Below are positions 46,736-58,469 of a stretch of 64,000 bases of DNA, one piece after another. The stretch's first letter is position 1; each line of letters opens with the position of its first letter. The notes beneath the pieces were generated by a model. The model ran no database searches, was not told the origin of the DNA, and worked only from the letters and a program-made list of their open reading frames with translations. This stretch comes from Ryuthela nishihirai (Eukaryota; Arthropoda; Arachnida; Araneae; Heptathelidae): NCBI GenBank assembly GCA_038380435.1, contig JAWZYU010000028.1, forward strand, positions 25,528,201 through 25,592,200, written 5' to 3'. The translations under genes and the position numbers were made by a program.

Positions 46736-47114
46736 TTGTTTTACCTCTGAGCGACACTTTTTTGCACACAATGGCGTAAATGGCCAGGTTACAAGGACCT
46801 CGAAGGCTCAGAGAAGGTTGGGGGAGGGGACCCACTGGAACGGCTGTTGGGAGACAGATGGTAGCCTCCAGTCAAGGCCATCCAGCGTGCTCTTTAAAGT
46901 GCACAGGGTATGGCTCTCCCGCACACGGGGCCACAGCTTAATGTCCCATCCGACGGACGGCAGCCTTTTCAAGCCCATCGGTGTCCCCTACTGACCATGG
47001 GCAGGGTGGGGAGTTTTGCAGAGATAAATCTCAAAGCTGACCCAGATTGGACTTGAACCTGGGAACTGCAGATTACGAGCCTGGCGTGCTACTGACTGAG
47101 CCACCCCTGCCACA
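46736..47114 (-). mobile_element. SINE family A, full length
   Basis: Tail TTGTTTTACCTCTGAGCG at the left, head with TGGCTCAGTCAGTAGCACG and GGTTCAAGTCC at the right. It is flanked by imperfect direct repeats of 21-22 bp (46714-46735 and 47115-47135, ATAAAACGAATCAAGG-like), probably a decayed target duplication. Confidence 0.85.
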
Positions 47115-47135
47115 ATAAAATGAATCAAAGTCAGG

Positions 47136-48765
47136 GATAATGAGCTACAGCTACCAAAATAATCCTGTCCTGCACATTCAATGTCACAGATAGTAACTAA
47201 CCAGTGAACTGTTGACCATGTTAATTCTAACTTTTCAAAGTTTTTATAGTTGGTATCTAGCAGTAATTTGTGCTGTAGGATTCAGAAGAAATATTAAACT
47301 TACAACCAACAATATCATCAAGGTCACATAAAAGTTCTAGTCAATTCTAACAATGAAAACATGCTAGAAACAATTTATTATTAAATATCTACATCACAAA
47401 TAAGCAATTAGATTTTATAATGAACATCATGTGCAGAAACACTACACATAGGTGTTGTGTCAAGGAATAAATCCTGCCATAGTTGTTAGAAAATTTATAA
47501 GATTTAAAACAAACTGGGTTATAGGTTTCAAAAAATTTACAAGATTTAAGATATGAATATCTTTTTGAAATCAAACAGGGATCAATATGAATTCTGGGTA
47601 TAATGAACGATACAATCACTTTTTGAAAACAAGAAAAACTTTTTAGTAATATCTTTGGAACATCTTATCACATGAAATATTCAATACATCAGCTAACTAT
47701 GTAACACTAGACTCATCTCCAGTTCTAAGCACTTCTGCAATAATTTCATTTACTGCTTGTTATTTGTGTAACTTTAATTTCATAATCATTGGAATAACTT
47801 CATATTTTAATATAAGGCCAAAAATAAACCAAGAGTATGTAAGAACTGGTCTTTTTGCCACTCTACATGCATTTTTAGATAGCTGCAAATTAATTCTTCA
47901 CTATCTGCTTGTTCCTCTATCTCATATTTATCGACTTGTTCCAGTATCAATTATTTTTAACTGTGTTGCAAAAAAAAGGGTGAATTTTAGAACCTTATTC
48001 AAAATAATTAGCAAACAGAGATGCATCATGCTATATATTAAAATAAATAGTATTTTATTCTGCAAAATAAAATAAAAATCTTAGAAAAGTAGATTTTTTT
48101 TTATATTTTTTTCTAATAAAAGCAGAATTTTTACCTTGTTTTCATTTTATTTCTGTAAAACCCATTTTAAAACCTTTATTTTTGATTCTTTCAATATAAA
48201 TATTTCATACTCTTTCTATTATTACTTAAATCTTTTGTTTTTCCTTAATTGCTTTTACATAAATATATATTAATTTATATAACTGCAGTACAGTAATATC
48301 CCTTATAGGTTTGCCCTGTTGAATGCTAATTCCCTATTAAACTATTACAGTTCTTGCTAAAAGTGTGTATTCAGAAAGAACGTAAGTGGAAAAATTAAGT
48401 TATCAGTTGAAAGTTTCAGGCTGCAATTATAATTGTAGTTTCTTATTATAGAAACAAAAATTTAATAGTGACTATGAGCAAATATAATATTTTCTGTTTG
48501 CATGCTAAATAACCGATTCTATAAAGTAATTGAAAATCAGAAATCTAGACATAAAAAATACAGTTAAGTACTTATTAATGAAGCTTACTTAAGTGAAAGG
48601 TGTTCTAGCTGACCTTGAATGTTCCTGCTAGATAAATGTGAGATTTTGTTATTTGGGAAGTACACCTTACTGTAGCAGTTGGAAAAATCATGCTCTTCCT
48701 TTGGGTCATATCATGTGCACCGACACCATATTTTTTGTAGCATATTTTAGTTTGTCCTGTATATA
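47136..48765. other. Intron, nothing recognised
   Basis: AT-rich. A 103-codon frame at 47764-48075 is hydrophobic and AT-driven, with no motif. Confidence 0.4.
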
Positions 48766-49934
48766 CACTGAAGAGCCAAAAAAATTGACCAGTGCATCTT
48801 TATGCAAATCGAAGCAACTACAGGTAAACGACAGCACATGTGAAGATCATGAAATTATATAAATAACACCTAATACTGAGCTATGTTAATCAGTGTTATT
48901 CTTATTCTTCAGATGGGAAAGGCAGTGGACTTAAGTGAGTTTCACAAAGGTCAAATTGCAATGTCCAGATGACTGAGTCAGAGCATTTGCGAGATGGCAA
49001 GGTTTGTGGGGTGCTCACGGTCAGCCATTGTACATTCAAAAAGTGGTCCAAGGAGGGAAAACCCATGAACTGCCGGCAAAGTGAGAGCCAACCACAGCTC
49101 ATCAATGCTAGAGGTGAGTGAAGGCTATCCTGTATTGTACGAGCCAACAAAAGGGATACTGTGGTGCAACTCATCCACAATTTGAATGCTGGTGACAGGA
49201 GTAATGTGTCACAACACACAGTACATCGAACCCTGCTGAAAAGGGGACTGCGTAGCTGCAGGTCGCTGCGAGTGCCCAAGCTAAACTCGGTTCACCATCA
49301 AAAACGCCTACAATGGGTATGCAAGCATCAAAACTGGACCTTGAATGATTGGAAGAAGGTCATCTGCTTCGATGAATCTCATTTACCTGGGGAAGTGTTG
49401 GCACCAGGATGCATTATGGGATGAAAAGAAGCCGGTGGAGGAAGTGTATTGTTGTGGGCAATGTTCTGCTGGGAAACCCTGAGTCCAGTCATTCATGTGC
49501 AGGAAACTACAACATCTACCATCTACCTAAACATCATTGCAGACCAGGTACATTCAGAGCAATGGTATATCCCTCTAGTAGTGCCTTCTTTCAGCAGTAT
49601 GATGCACCATGCCACACTACCCAGATTGTTCGAGAATGGTTTCCAGAACATGAGGAAGACTTTCAGGTATTGCCCTGGCCTCCAAATTCCCCAGACATCA
49701 ATCCAATTGAGCATCTGTGGTTTATGTTGGAACAGCATATCCAATCTGTGGCAGCTCAACCATGTAACTTACAAGAGTTAAAGGATCTGCTGGTAATGTG
49801 TTGGTACCAGATACCACAAGATACTTTTATAAATCTTGTAGCATCTATGCCTTGCTGGGTAAGAGCTGTTTTGGTGGCACGTGGAGGACAAACATCATAT
49901 TTGGTAGGTGGTCATAATGTTTTGGTTTTTTGTG
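48766..49934 (+). mobile_element. Tc1 family T copy 3
   Basis: Ends CACTGAAGAGCCAAAAAAAT and, at the right, TCATAATGTTTTGGTTTTTTG, flanked by TA. Length is 1,169 bp. Confidence 0.88.
48913..49908 (+). pseudogene. Tc1 transposase with intact C-terminal frame
   Basis: Starts MGKAVDLSEFHKGQIAMSR, then a stop. Later frames give VSQHTVHRTLLKRGLRSC (second HTH) and CFDESHL (first Asp). From 49409 the catalytic half is open without a break to beyond ARGGQTSYL, including WPPNSPDINPIEHLW (Glu kept). The second catalytic block reads FFQQYDAPCH where the family has QQDNAPCH, so Asp is replaced by Tyr. A short deletion removes the stretch after the first Asp. Confidence 0.82.
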
Positions 49935-50271
49935 TATTTTTGCAGATGAACATTCAAAGTATGTTTTTATAAATTACGGATGAATAAGACATTAATCATT
50001 GCTAATGCATATAAAGCAAAATGAAAAACATTAATTTCTGAACTTTTTTTTACATTTTTGTCAAACATATGGCAATACAATATTGTATTTGTGCATTTTT
50101 TCCAAAAAAAAGTATAGAATTAATTAAAGTGGAAAAAAAAAAGGTTTCCACTGAATGCATGCACTGACAGGGTAAAAAGAGGCATGCTTATTCTTAGGCT
50201 AGCTCATTAATTGCTGATGTTGCATTTATGCAACAGTAGTTTAAATATTTTTTCTCAAATTATTGCTGTTA

Positions 50272-50451
50272 GGACAACTGGTAGGAGATAGAAAGTAGCC
50301 TCCTGCCGAGGCCATCCAGGATGCTCTTTAACAAGTGCAAAGTCTCTCCTGCACATGTAGCCATAGCTTTAAATCCCATCCAACAGATGGCTGCCTTTTC
50401 AAGCCCATTGGTGTCCCCTTTCTGACTGAGGGAAAGGTGAGGGTTAACAGT
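50272..50451 (-). mobile_element. SINE family A fragment
   Basis: Middle body only: CCGAGGCCATCCAGGATGCT, then AAGCCCATTGGTGTCCC and GACTGAGGGAAAGGTG. Both ends are missing. Confidence 0.65.
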
Positions 50452-51939
50452 TATGTAAGTTGTGATGCCTACAAACCTCTCACTTACTTTAACAATTCTA
50501 GAGCTTTTGCATTTCAATCTGGAAAATGTGGCTGCCACACTTTCATTCATTACCTCAGCTTGTGGTTAAACGGCACATTAGCAGTCTACCACTTTCTCTC
50601 CTGAACATTTATTTTCTTTCTACAATTCATCAAGAGACAGTTTCTAGCCTTCAAGCCTGACCCAGGATACTGGTAAATTGGGTTGATGCCAAGAGTGCCA
50701 AAATTTACAGGACACTGTTTCATTATTTTTAAATATGAATTTAAACATTTTGATAGCAATTTTCTTTTTAAGTGATTGTTGTGTCAATTTTCATAACTTG
50801 ATCTGAGCAATGATAAATAAATTATAAATACTAAAATTTCTAGAAACATCAAAATAATTTGGTCTTGCCCTACTAACCTTTCAGCTTGCAAATGTGCTTT
50901 CAATATTATTATACAGAAAAAAAAGTCTTATTAAAACTATAAAATAAAAATATATTTTAATTTATTTGACTTCCTTTGGTTATCTTTCAATAACATATTT
51001 AAAAATATCCCCCCCCCCCATAATTGAATTTTAAAACAAATGTAATTAGCTTGTTATATTGATGTTATGCCTCACCAAGGATGCCAACAACCTAGTTTCG
51101 ATATCCTTGATTGCAGAGTAGCCAACCTAGCAAGTTCCCCCTTTTTAAACACTTTATAATAAATTTTTCGAAAATCACAGTGGATAATTATTTGATACTG
51201 AATCAATAAGTCAGGAAAAATATTTTTTAATAATAGCAATATGATATATGCAGAAAAAAATAGCTCAGACACCTTTATGGAGTACATGCTGACATCCTCC
51301 TGCATCACCCATTTGACACTCCCATACCTGACAGTAAAAATTATTTGTTTACACTCTGAAATATGTTAAGAATAACATATATTCACCATCATTAATACAA
51401 TCACTACAGAGTCAGGCAACTTCAGATAAGAAGTGATCATTTATCTCTGTCTAATAACTGAAAGAATTCTTGTAGTTTGAAAATACAATCAGAATAAAAA
51501 CATTACGAAAATATATTCAAGATATATTATGCAAGCCTTGACTTCGCAAATTCAGAATTTACAGTTAACGTTACCTTGCTTTATAGCAAAATTTGCAACA
51601 TTACTTTTGATCCCCCCCCCAAAAAAAGGGGGGGGTCAGGAAAATTTAATGGGGATTGCTCATAAGGAGTTTTAGATCAAATGAAAGTAACAGTAAAAGG
51701 TGACTTACACTTAAGAAAAACTTCTATCATAAGAAAAAGGTCACATTCACATAAATCAATCATAAAAAAAAACTTGTCTCATGGTGCATCCTGGTGCCAA
51801 ATAGTCAACAAATTAATTTTTGGATTTTGTAAAAAAAAAAATATAGTGCAAATTAGCAGCCTTGTTAAGCAGCACACTTTACTGAAGGCCAAAATCTTTT
51901 TGCAAAGGGTACTTTTATAAATACAAGAATCAAATTTAA
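50452..51939. other. Intron, nothing recognised
   Basis: AT-rich, with C10 at about 51010-51019 and a C9-A7-G8 block at 51612-51635. Confidence 0.4.
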
Positions 51940-52074
51940 ATTAAATTTGAATAAACTCGACTTACCTGGTTCACAGATTAAGGAAGTACCACTCGAAAAA
52001 AAAAAATGGATCAACGTAAGAGTGATACTTCCTTAATCAGTGAGCCAGATAAGTTGAGTTTATTCAAATTTAAT
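51940..52074. repeat. 135-bp hairpin (inverted repeat) element
   Basis: Arms of about 59 bp run from ATTAAATTTGAATAAACTCG to its complement at 52074. They include CACAGATTAAGGAAGTACCA against TGATACTTCCTTAATCAGTG. The loop is an A11 run. The right half shares GGATCAACGTAAGAG-like sequence with the tail of the SINE at 52224. Confidence 0.8.
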
Positions 52075-52223
52075 CAATTGTATACTCGTGAATATACTTT
52101 CCATCTGCATGGAATGCTTGTTGCTACCACTTAAGACTTGATTGCTGTAACATTGCCTACATTTGACATAGTGGAATGTGTACTGTAGGTAGAAATGTTC
52201 ATAATATCAATCAGAGATCTGAT

Positions 52224-52365
52224 CGGTGACCAGCAGCTCAGTGGTCCAGAGCACCCGACATGTTATCAGGAGGTCGTGGTTCATATCCCACCCCAGCTCA
52301 AGAAAATTTATCCTCTAAAAAAAATTGGATCGACATAAAAGTGGTACTTCCTCAAATTTAAATGC
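52224..52365 (+). mobile_element. tRNA-derived SINE family C
   Basis: Head with AGCAGCTCAGTGGTCCAGAG (A box) and GTGGTTCATATCCC (B box), then AGCTCAAGAAAATTTATCC and the tail TTGGATCGACATAAAAGTGG followed by TACTTCCTC. It is about 140 bp, shorter than families A and B. Confidence 0.55.
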
Positions 52366-52942
52366 TCAAACTTCCTGTTAATGTTCTACATCTACATGAT
52401 GAAAGATTCCTTTTCACATTCAAATGCCATAACCTTAAGACATCTGATGTGTAGTTAATAATGCACATAAAATTTTACAAACTAGAAAAATTTAGTATCT
52501 GTTTTCAAATACAAGATCAATGCTATCTAAGTGTCATGGGACAAGAAACTTTAGTGTTAATAATACAGTTTTAGACAAAGATACATAATATGTTGTAACT
52601 GACAAAATTTTGAAATTGTTAGGATTTTTTTTTTATAACAAATATTAACTAAATCCATTGAGTCAATTTTCTATGGGGAGGTTTAGCTTCATAGCCTCTC
52701 ATGACACTATGCCATTTGTTTCATCTTATCTGGTCACTCAGTACAAAACCATATGAATTGTATTTTCACTCAAAACAAAAATCACTGTTGGATTTGCAAC
52801 TTTACACACAACCTATAGCACAACTCTAATTCTGTTACTGTTTCCTGCTTATGCTGCATCAAAATAAGTCATTTTCTCCAAATAATTCAAATTTTTTTTC
52901 CTTATTTTCAAAGTTCTTTAGTGCTTTTAAAGTGCATAGATA

Positions 52943-54182
52943 CACACTGAAGAGCCAAAACATTATGATCACCTGCCTAATATGATGTTAGTCCTCCACA
53001 TGCTGCCAAAACAGCTCTTATCCAGCGAGGCATGGATGTTACAAGATTTCTAAAGGTATCTTGTGGTATCTGGTACCAACATGTTACCAGCAGATCCTTT
53101 AACTCTTGTACGTTATGTGGTTGAGCCGCCACAGACCAGATATGCTGTTCCAACACAAACCACAGATGCTTGATTGGATTGATATTTGGGGAATTTGGAG
53201 GCTAGGGCAATACCTGGAAATCTTCCTCGTGTTCCACAAACCATTCTTAAACAATCTGGGCAGTGTGGCATGTCACATTATCCTACTGAAAGAAGGCACT
53301 ACTAGAGGGGAATACTGTTGCCATGAAAGGATGTACCTGGTCTGCAATGATGTTTAGGTAGGTGGTAGACATCATATATTCCTGTACATAGTCTCCTGTA
53401 CATGAATGGCTGGACCCAGGGTTTCCCAGCAGAACATTGCCCAAAGCACCACACTTCCTCCACCAGCTTGTTTTCGTCCCATGGTGCATCCTGGTGCCAA
53501 TATTTCCCTAGGTAAATGACGTACACATACCTGTCCATCTACATGGTGTAACAGGAAATGAGATTCATCAGACTAGACAAGCTTCTTCCAATCATTCAAG
53601 GTCCAGTTTTGATGCTTGCGTGCCCATTATAGGCATTTTCAATGGTGAACTGAGGTTAGCATGAGCACTTGGAGTGGCCTGCAGCTATGCAGCCCCATTT
53701 CCAGAAGGGTTTGACGTGCTATGTGTTGTGACACATTACTCCCTTCACCAGCATTCAAATTCCAGGTGAGTTGGGCCACAGTATCCCTTCTGTTGGCTCA
53801 TACCATATGGTATAGCCTATGCTCACCTATATCATCGATGAGCTGTGGTTGACCCACACCTTGCCGGCAGTTCGTGGTTTTTCCCTCCTCAGACCACTTT
53901 TTGAAGGAAGTAGCCATGGCTGACCATGAACACCCCACAAGCCTTGCCATCTCGAAAATGCTCTGACCCAGCTGTCTCGCCATTACTATTTGGCCTTTGT
54001 GAAACTCATTTAAGTCCACTGCCTTTCCCATCTGAAGAACATGAATAACACTGGTTAACAGAGCTCAGCATCAGGTGTTACTGTATTTATACCATCTCAT
54101 GACCTTCACATGCACTGTCGTTTACCTAAGTTGCTTCGATTTGCATAAGACACAGGGTCATAATGTTTTGGCTCTTCGGTGT
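52943..54182 (-). mobile_element. Tc1 family T copy 4
   Basis: Ends CACTGAAGAGCCAAAACATT (with two extra bases at the left) and inverted AATGTTTTGGCTCTTCGGTG, with TA at the right. Length is 1,240 bp, the longest of the four copies. Confidence 0.88.
53000..54031 (-). pseudogene. Tc1 transposase, nearly complete but inactive
   Basis: Starts MGKAVDLNEFHKGQIVMARQ and reads well through LGQSIFEMARLVGCSW (first HTH), FKKWSEEGKTTNCRQGVG, GSNVSQHIA, NWTLNDWKKLV, SDESHFLLHHVD (first Asp kept) and CTMGRKQAGGGSV. The second block is preceded by an in-frame stop (FQ, stop, DNVTCH) and the third reads SPNINPIKHLW, where Glu has become Lys. A short tandem duplication lies near 53370-53400. Confidence 0.85.
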
Positions 54183-54189
54183 ATATAGG

Positions 54190-56200
54190 TTTGAGTGGTT
54201 TTTGAAATTTAGTCAAATTTTGGCAATTAAGTGATTCAAGACAGTAGCATATCTGTTTTCATTCAAATAATAGGAACAGAGCTTTTTCACATTATTTGGT
54301 ACAACCTTGAAATGATCAACCCATCTTTCCATGCAGGAACCTTCACCTTCAAATAGTACGTCATCTTTACATCTCAAACCTTGTACATGATATGTTTCTT
54401 CTTTCATAAAATATTTACTATCATGTACAACATTCTTTCACTTTGCCAACTAGGCAATCAATTTTTATCAAATTTTTATCAGCTTTCAACAGCTCCATTA
54501 AAACATCGACTAAGCTCCCAAAAATGCTCTGTTAAAACAGGAAGGATGTTAATTTTGTTTGTCCTTGCACCCCTTCCCCATCAGAAATAAAATCCCAAAA
54601 AAGCACTGTTGATTTGAAGTATAGACTGCTGAAAATGGCTTTCATTTTTTTGTATGCATGAGATTCACTCATTATGAATCAACCTCATGGTTACTTCATA
54701 ATGACTAAGTAAACTTTCATGGTAAGTTTTGACTATATCTGATTCTTTGCAAGTTTAAGAGTTAAAATAATTATTTTAACCTTTGAACAATAATTCTTAA
54801 ACTTCAGTTATAGCACACCTGCACCAGGTTAATGATAAGACTCAATCTCAGCTCCCCTGTAATGTCTAGTCTTTCTAACAGAAATAGCACAATATATTTT
54901 TGTATAATCCATCAGGTAAAACATGTGTATTTGTAAACATACTTGTGTTTGAAGTATTAGCTATTCTCAAAATATTGACTTTACCGATTTTTATTCTTTA
55001 CTGCTATTACAACTACATATGATAAAGAGGTTTATTACTCCAGCCTAAAGATCAGAATCAGTGCTAGTTTGACATGAAGTATGAGAGTAATATTTTCTTT
55101 CCTAAGAGAATTCAAAACTTAAAAAAGAATCCCATCAGAATTTCCAGTGAGGCCATTAGCAGCAATTAAGATTCAATCTCAGTTTCAAATCTAGTTTAAG
55201 AAACTGTCACTAATTCAGTAACATCCTATATGAGAATCACTGGTATTTTTGTTAAGTAAGTTCACGTTGGCACCATCATAGCCTTAAGAGAAATTTCACA
55301 TTATTTTTCATAGTCTGGCCTTTACTTGTTCATCTGGTCTCTTGCAAGTCCAGAATGTCAAGGTCATAGCACTGGAATTCTTATATGCAGGCATCAAGAG
55401 GATAATTTCTCTTTAGTCCTTACATTCTATTCAATTTTGAAAAGAAAATACCAGCAGGTTTCTTGAAAAAAAAATAAGAGTAATTGTGAGTGAACCAAAA
55501 TTATCAAACAGCTCCCTAATTGTAGGAATTAAGACTTGTCTCCAACCTTTAAGTGCTCACACTGCCATTATTGCTAGGACATGAGGCAGCCAAGTTGGAC
55601 CTGTGAAACACCAACATAGCTTGCCTCTCAGAGAAAGAGAGAGACATTACTTCAGTTTAGATCAGTGCTCCTCTTAGAAGGATCAGATATTTGCAATGGA
55701 CCCTGATCCCTCTAAGTGTATGGCTGCTCTTCATCAGCTACACACTTAGACCCTAACTAGAACTTAGATTCAAGACTTGAATCTTAACTGCTGCTAATAT
55801 CCCGAGTATTTGTTCTGGGTTGGCAAACCCACAAATAAATGGGAGACAAAGTTAGATTCTTCCTCAGAAGAAAACCATTAGTGTCTGCAATTCACAGTCA
55901 TACTCAAAGTCATTAGACTGCCCTGGTGATTTATATAGTAAGCATCAGCATTGTAAAGTTGACTATTCCTCAGAAAGTTGGGGAAAGAACATAAAGACCG
56001 TAGCTGTCCAGAATATGGACAAAACTGCGCTGGCAGCCTTCTCATTCTGTTCCTCTGCAGAGGTGAGAGTTGGAAAGTAGTCTGCAACATGAGAAGGTGA
56101 TGTCGAACTTCAGGTGTTATGTCTAGCATCATCATAGAGGAATAGGGTACAACTCTCCTTTCAATGTATACCTTGCAAACAATTACAGACATGGAAATGT
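54190..56200 (-). mobile_element. RTE-type LINE, 5' part, cut by Tc1
   Basis: Minus strand. 5' UTR at 55860-56200 (GGAGAGTTGTACCCTATTCC, then CACCTTCTCATG-like), endonuclease at 54860-55430 (CTTGCAAGAGACCAGATG, giving LQETR). Linker and RT start at 54195-54600 (KEETYHVQGLRCKDD, GSCMERWVDHF). It stops where Tc1 copy 4 begins at 54182, and no continuation was found beyond the Tc1. Confidence 0.7.
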
Positions 56201-56693
56201 AGATTATGACTTTATGATCTCTTTCATAAATGGCAAATAATCACACAAAAACAATATCTTCTGCTAAAAGAAATTTCTCGATGGATATCTTTTGGCTGCA
56301 TGATTTGTGTGATGCTAAACTGTTAACAGTAAAAATTTTAAACCCCCATCTACAAGCTGCAACTGAATTATACTCATCTCAATGAATACATGTGATTGCC
56401 TTTAGCCAGTACAAACTGAAATAAAAAAAGTTTGTGGATAACAAACAGTTTAAACAATCCACTAACTATTGTATGAAAATCTTTAAAATTATTATGAAAG
56501 CTTTAAAACACTATATACACTTGTCTTTTAAACTCCTTTTACTAGATTTTGAGTTGCAAATATTTAGAATTTCAAAAGTAGCTCATCGTTGACAAAGATT
56601 GGGAGGCACATTTTAGCAGAAAAAAAAACGAATGCCACATAATTTACAACTTAACTTTTGCATTAGGTTCTAATAAATAAAACTAAAACTTAC
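56201..56693. other. Intron, nothing recognised
   Basis: AT-rich. Confidence 0.4.
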
Positions 56694-56756
56694 TTCATGC
56701 TGCAGAAATGTTCTGTCCACCAGTAATGCCCTGATATGTTGTTTCCTTCCTGCCAT
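56694..56756 (-). CDS. PSME4: PSME4 exon C
   Basis: Acceptor ttttag at 56757-56762 and donor gtaagt at 56688-56693; 63 nt, phase 0 on both sides. It encodes [20 protein letters not shown] plus Glu, against human [20 protein letters not shown] plus Glu: 14 of 21 identical by eye. Confidence 0.9.
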
Positions 56757-57195
56757 CTAAAATAAATGTAAATTATTTGCTTTATCTTTCAGTAATGAAT
56801 ACAATCATATTTAGAAAATTCTAAACTTTATCAAAATAAACTGTGTGATTTTTAACCATTATAGTACTTGTATATATAATATAGTTTACTGCATAAAATG
56901 ATAAGCAATAAAACATACTTAAAACATTTTTCAAAGGAACACTTCTAAAATTGTGCTACGTATGGAAATTCAAGAGGCAATAGTTTCATTATGGGCATAA
57001 AAATTTTGAGAATTTTAATATTCATAAGAAGAAAGTTTATAAATCAGAACATATTAATTAAGCGTGTTTTACTCTATAATGATAGAAGTTATGTTAGTCA
57101 ATACACTAAGAATTTGACACTGAGTACCAAAGAACTCGAAATACTTGAATCAGATAAGAGTAGGCCTGCATTATGAATATTGAATGTCAAGTATA

Positions 57196-58197
57196 GAGGG
57201 TGTTTCAAAACTTCCTGTACAAATTTCAATGGAAGATAGGGAATACCAAGACAAACCTTTTTCATTTGTGAATGCATGTCCGCTGATGTAACCCTTCAGT
57301 GCTAGAGGGCACTGACAGAAATATTGGTGGAGCTGGTACATAAATGAAGGGAAACAAGTGTGAACAACATGTTTATTTAAAGAAGGTGCTCAAAGTTGCA
57401 ATTGACAATAGCATTGCATGCAAGACAGCGTCGAAGCATTGATTGCCGTACATGTTGAAAAATTCCCGGATTTTTGCAAGCAGTTGCAGCAGCAACAGCG
57501 ATTCTTGCCACAAGGCTTTTACCTGAGTCAATGGGAGTCTCTCTTCATGTGTCCCCAGAGGAAGAAATCGATACATGTTAAATCAGGTGATCTTGGTGGT
57601 CAGGCAACGGGTCCATCCTGGCCTATCCATCAGCTCCCAAAAGTGGAATTCAGATAATCCCACACATCATTGCTGAAGTGTGCTGGTGCCCCATCATGTT
57701 GAAACCACATTCATCTGTGAATAGCCACGGGAACATCTTCCAGCAGTCCCGGCAACGTTTCGTCAAGAAATACCCAATAAATCTGCCATGGAGTTGGGGA
57801 GGCAGCAGGTATAGCCCAATCAAAATGTCATGGATGATACCTGCCCAAACATTGACGGGGAAATGTTGTTGACCATGATGTGCCATTATGGCATGTGGAT
57901 TTTCATGTGCCCAAACATGAGAATTTTGCACATTAAACACACCCTCACGTGTGAAAGAGACCTCATCTAAGAAGAGCACAAATTCCACATGAAGAGAATA
58001 ATCCTGAGGTTGCAATGTCTGGACTCTCTGACGATGAAACAGATGTAACTGCTGCTCATGCAACACTCTCCACAAGAGCATGGTTCACAACGAGGCTACA
58101 GGGTTACATCAGCGGACATACATTCATAGACAAAAAAGGTTTGTCTTAGTGTTCCCTATCTCCCAGAAATATGCACAGAGAGTTTTGAAACACCCTG
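57196..58197 (-). mobile_element. Mariner-like transposon with ~100-bp inverted ends
   Basis: Ends GAGGGTGTTTCAAAACTTCC and, inverted, CAGGGTGTTTCAAAACTCTC. Similarity continues for about 100 bp to GTCCGCTGATGTAACCC, with TA flanks. At 1,002 bp it is a third shorter than its relative at 24594, mainly through loss of the N-terminal coding part. Confidence 0.83.
57366..58081 (-). pseudogene. DUF4817/DDE-type transposase, N-terminus lost
   Basis: A 143-codon frame (57650-58081) begins in the HTH tail (LLWRVLHEQQLHLFHRQRVQ), then LQPQDYSL, FLDEVSFTREG (first catalytic Asp), NSHVWAHENPHA and FPVNVWAGIIHDILIGLYLL. It shifts frame before the WFQHDGAPAH block (seen as CGFNMMGHQHTS). Further weak coding follows to 57366. 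It is clearly related to 24950-25970. Confidence 0.8.
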
Positions 58198-58280
58198 TAT
58201 ATGTCAATTATGTATGAATACTAAGTTGAAAATGCAGATCATGCTAATATTAAAAAAAGTTATACTTTTTATATCATTAT

Positions 58281-58380
58281 ATTTCACAATTCATATGTAT
58301 CAACACTTTTACTCCTAATTCATATGTATCATTTCATACATATATTTCACAATTAATATGTATCAACCCTTTTACTCCTA
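58281..58380. repeat. Short tandem duplication, unit about 60 bp
   Basis: TATTTCACAATTCATATGTA and the following CAACxCTTTTACTCCTAA occur twice, starting near 58281 and 58340. Confidence 0.75.
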
Positions 58381-58469
58381 AATTATCTTAGGAGTAAGAA
58401 AATTAACATAAATACTGTTTTAAAATTGAACTACTAGGCCAGATAATGAAAACAGAAAGAGAAACAGCT

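Noticed and set aside
47764..48075. 103-codon hydrophobic frame
   Set aside because: Composition (Ile, Leu, Phe, Lys) is what AT-rich DNA gives by chance; no domain and no splice signals.
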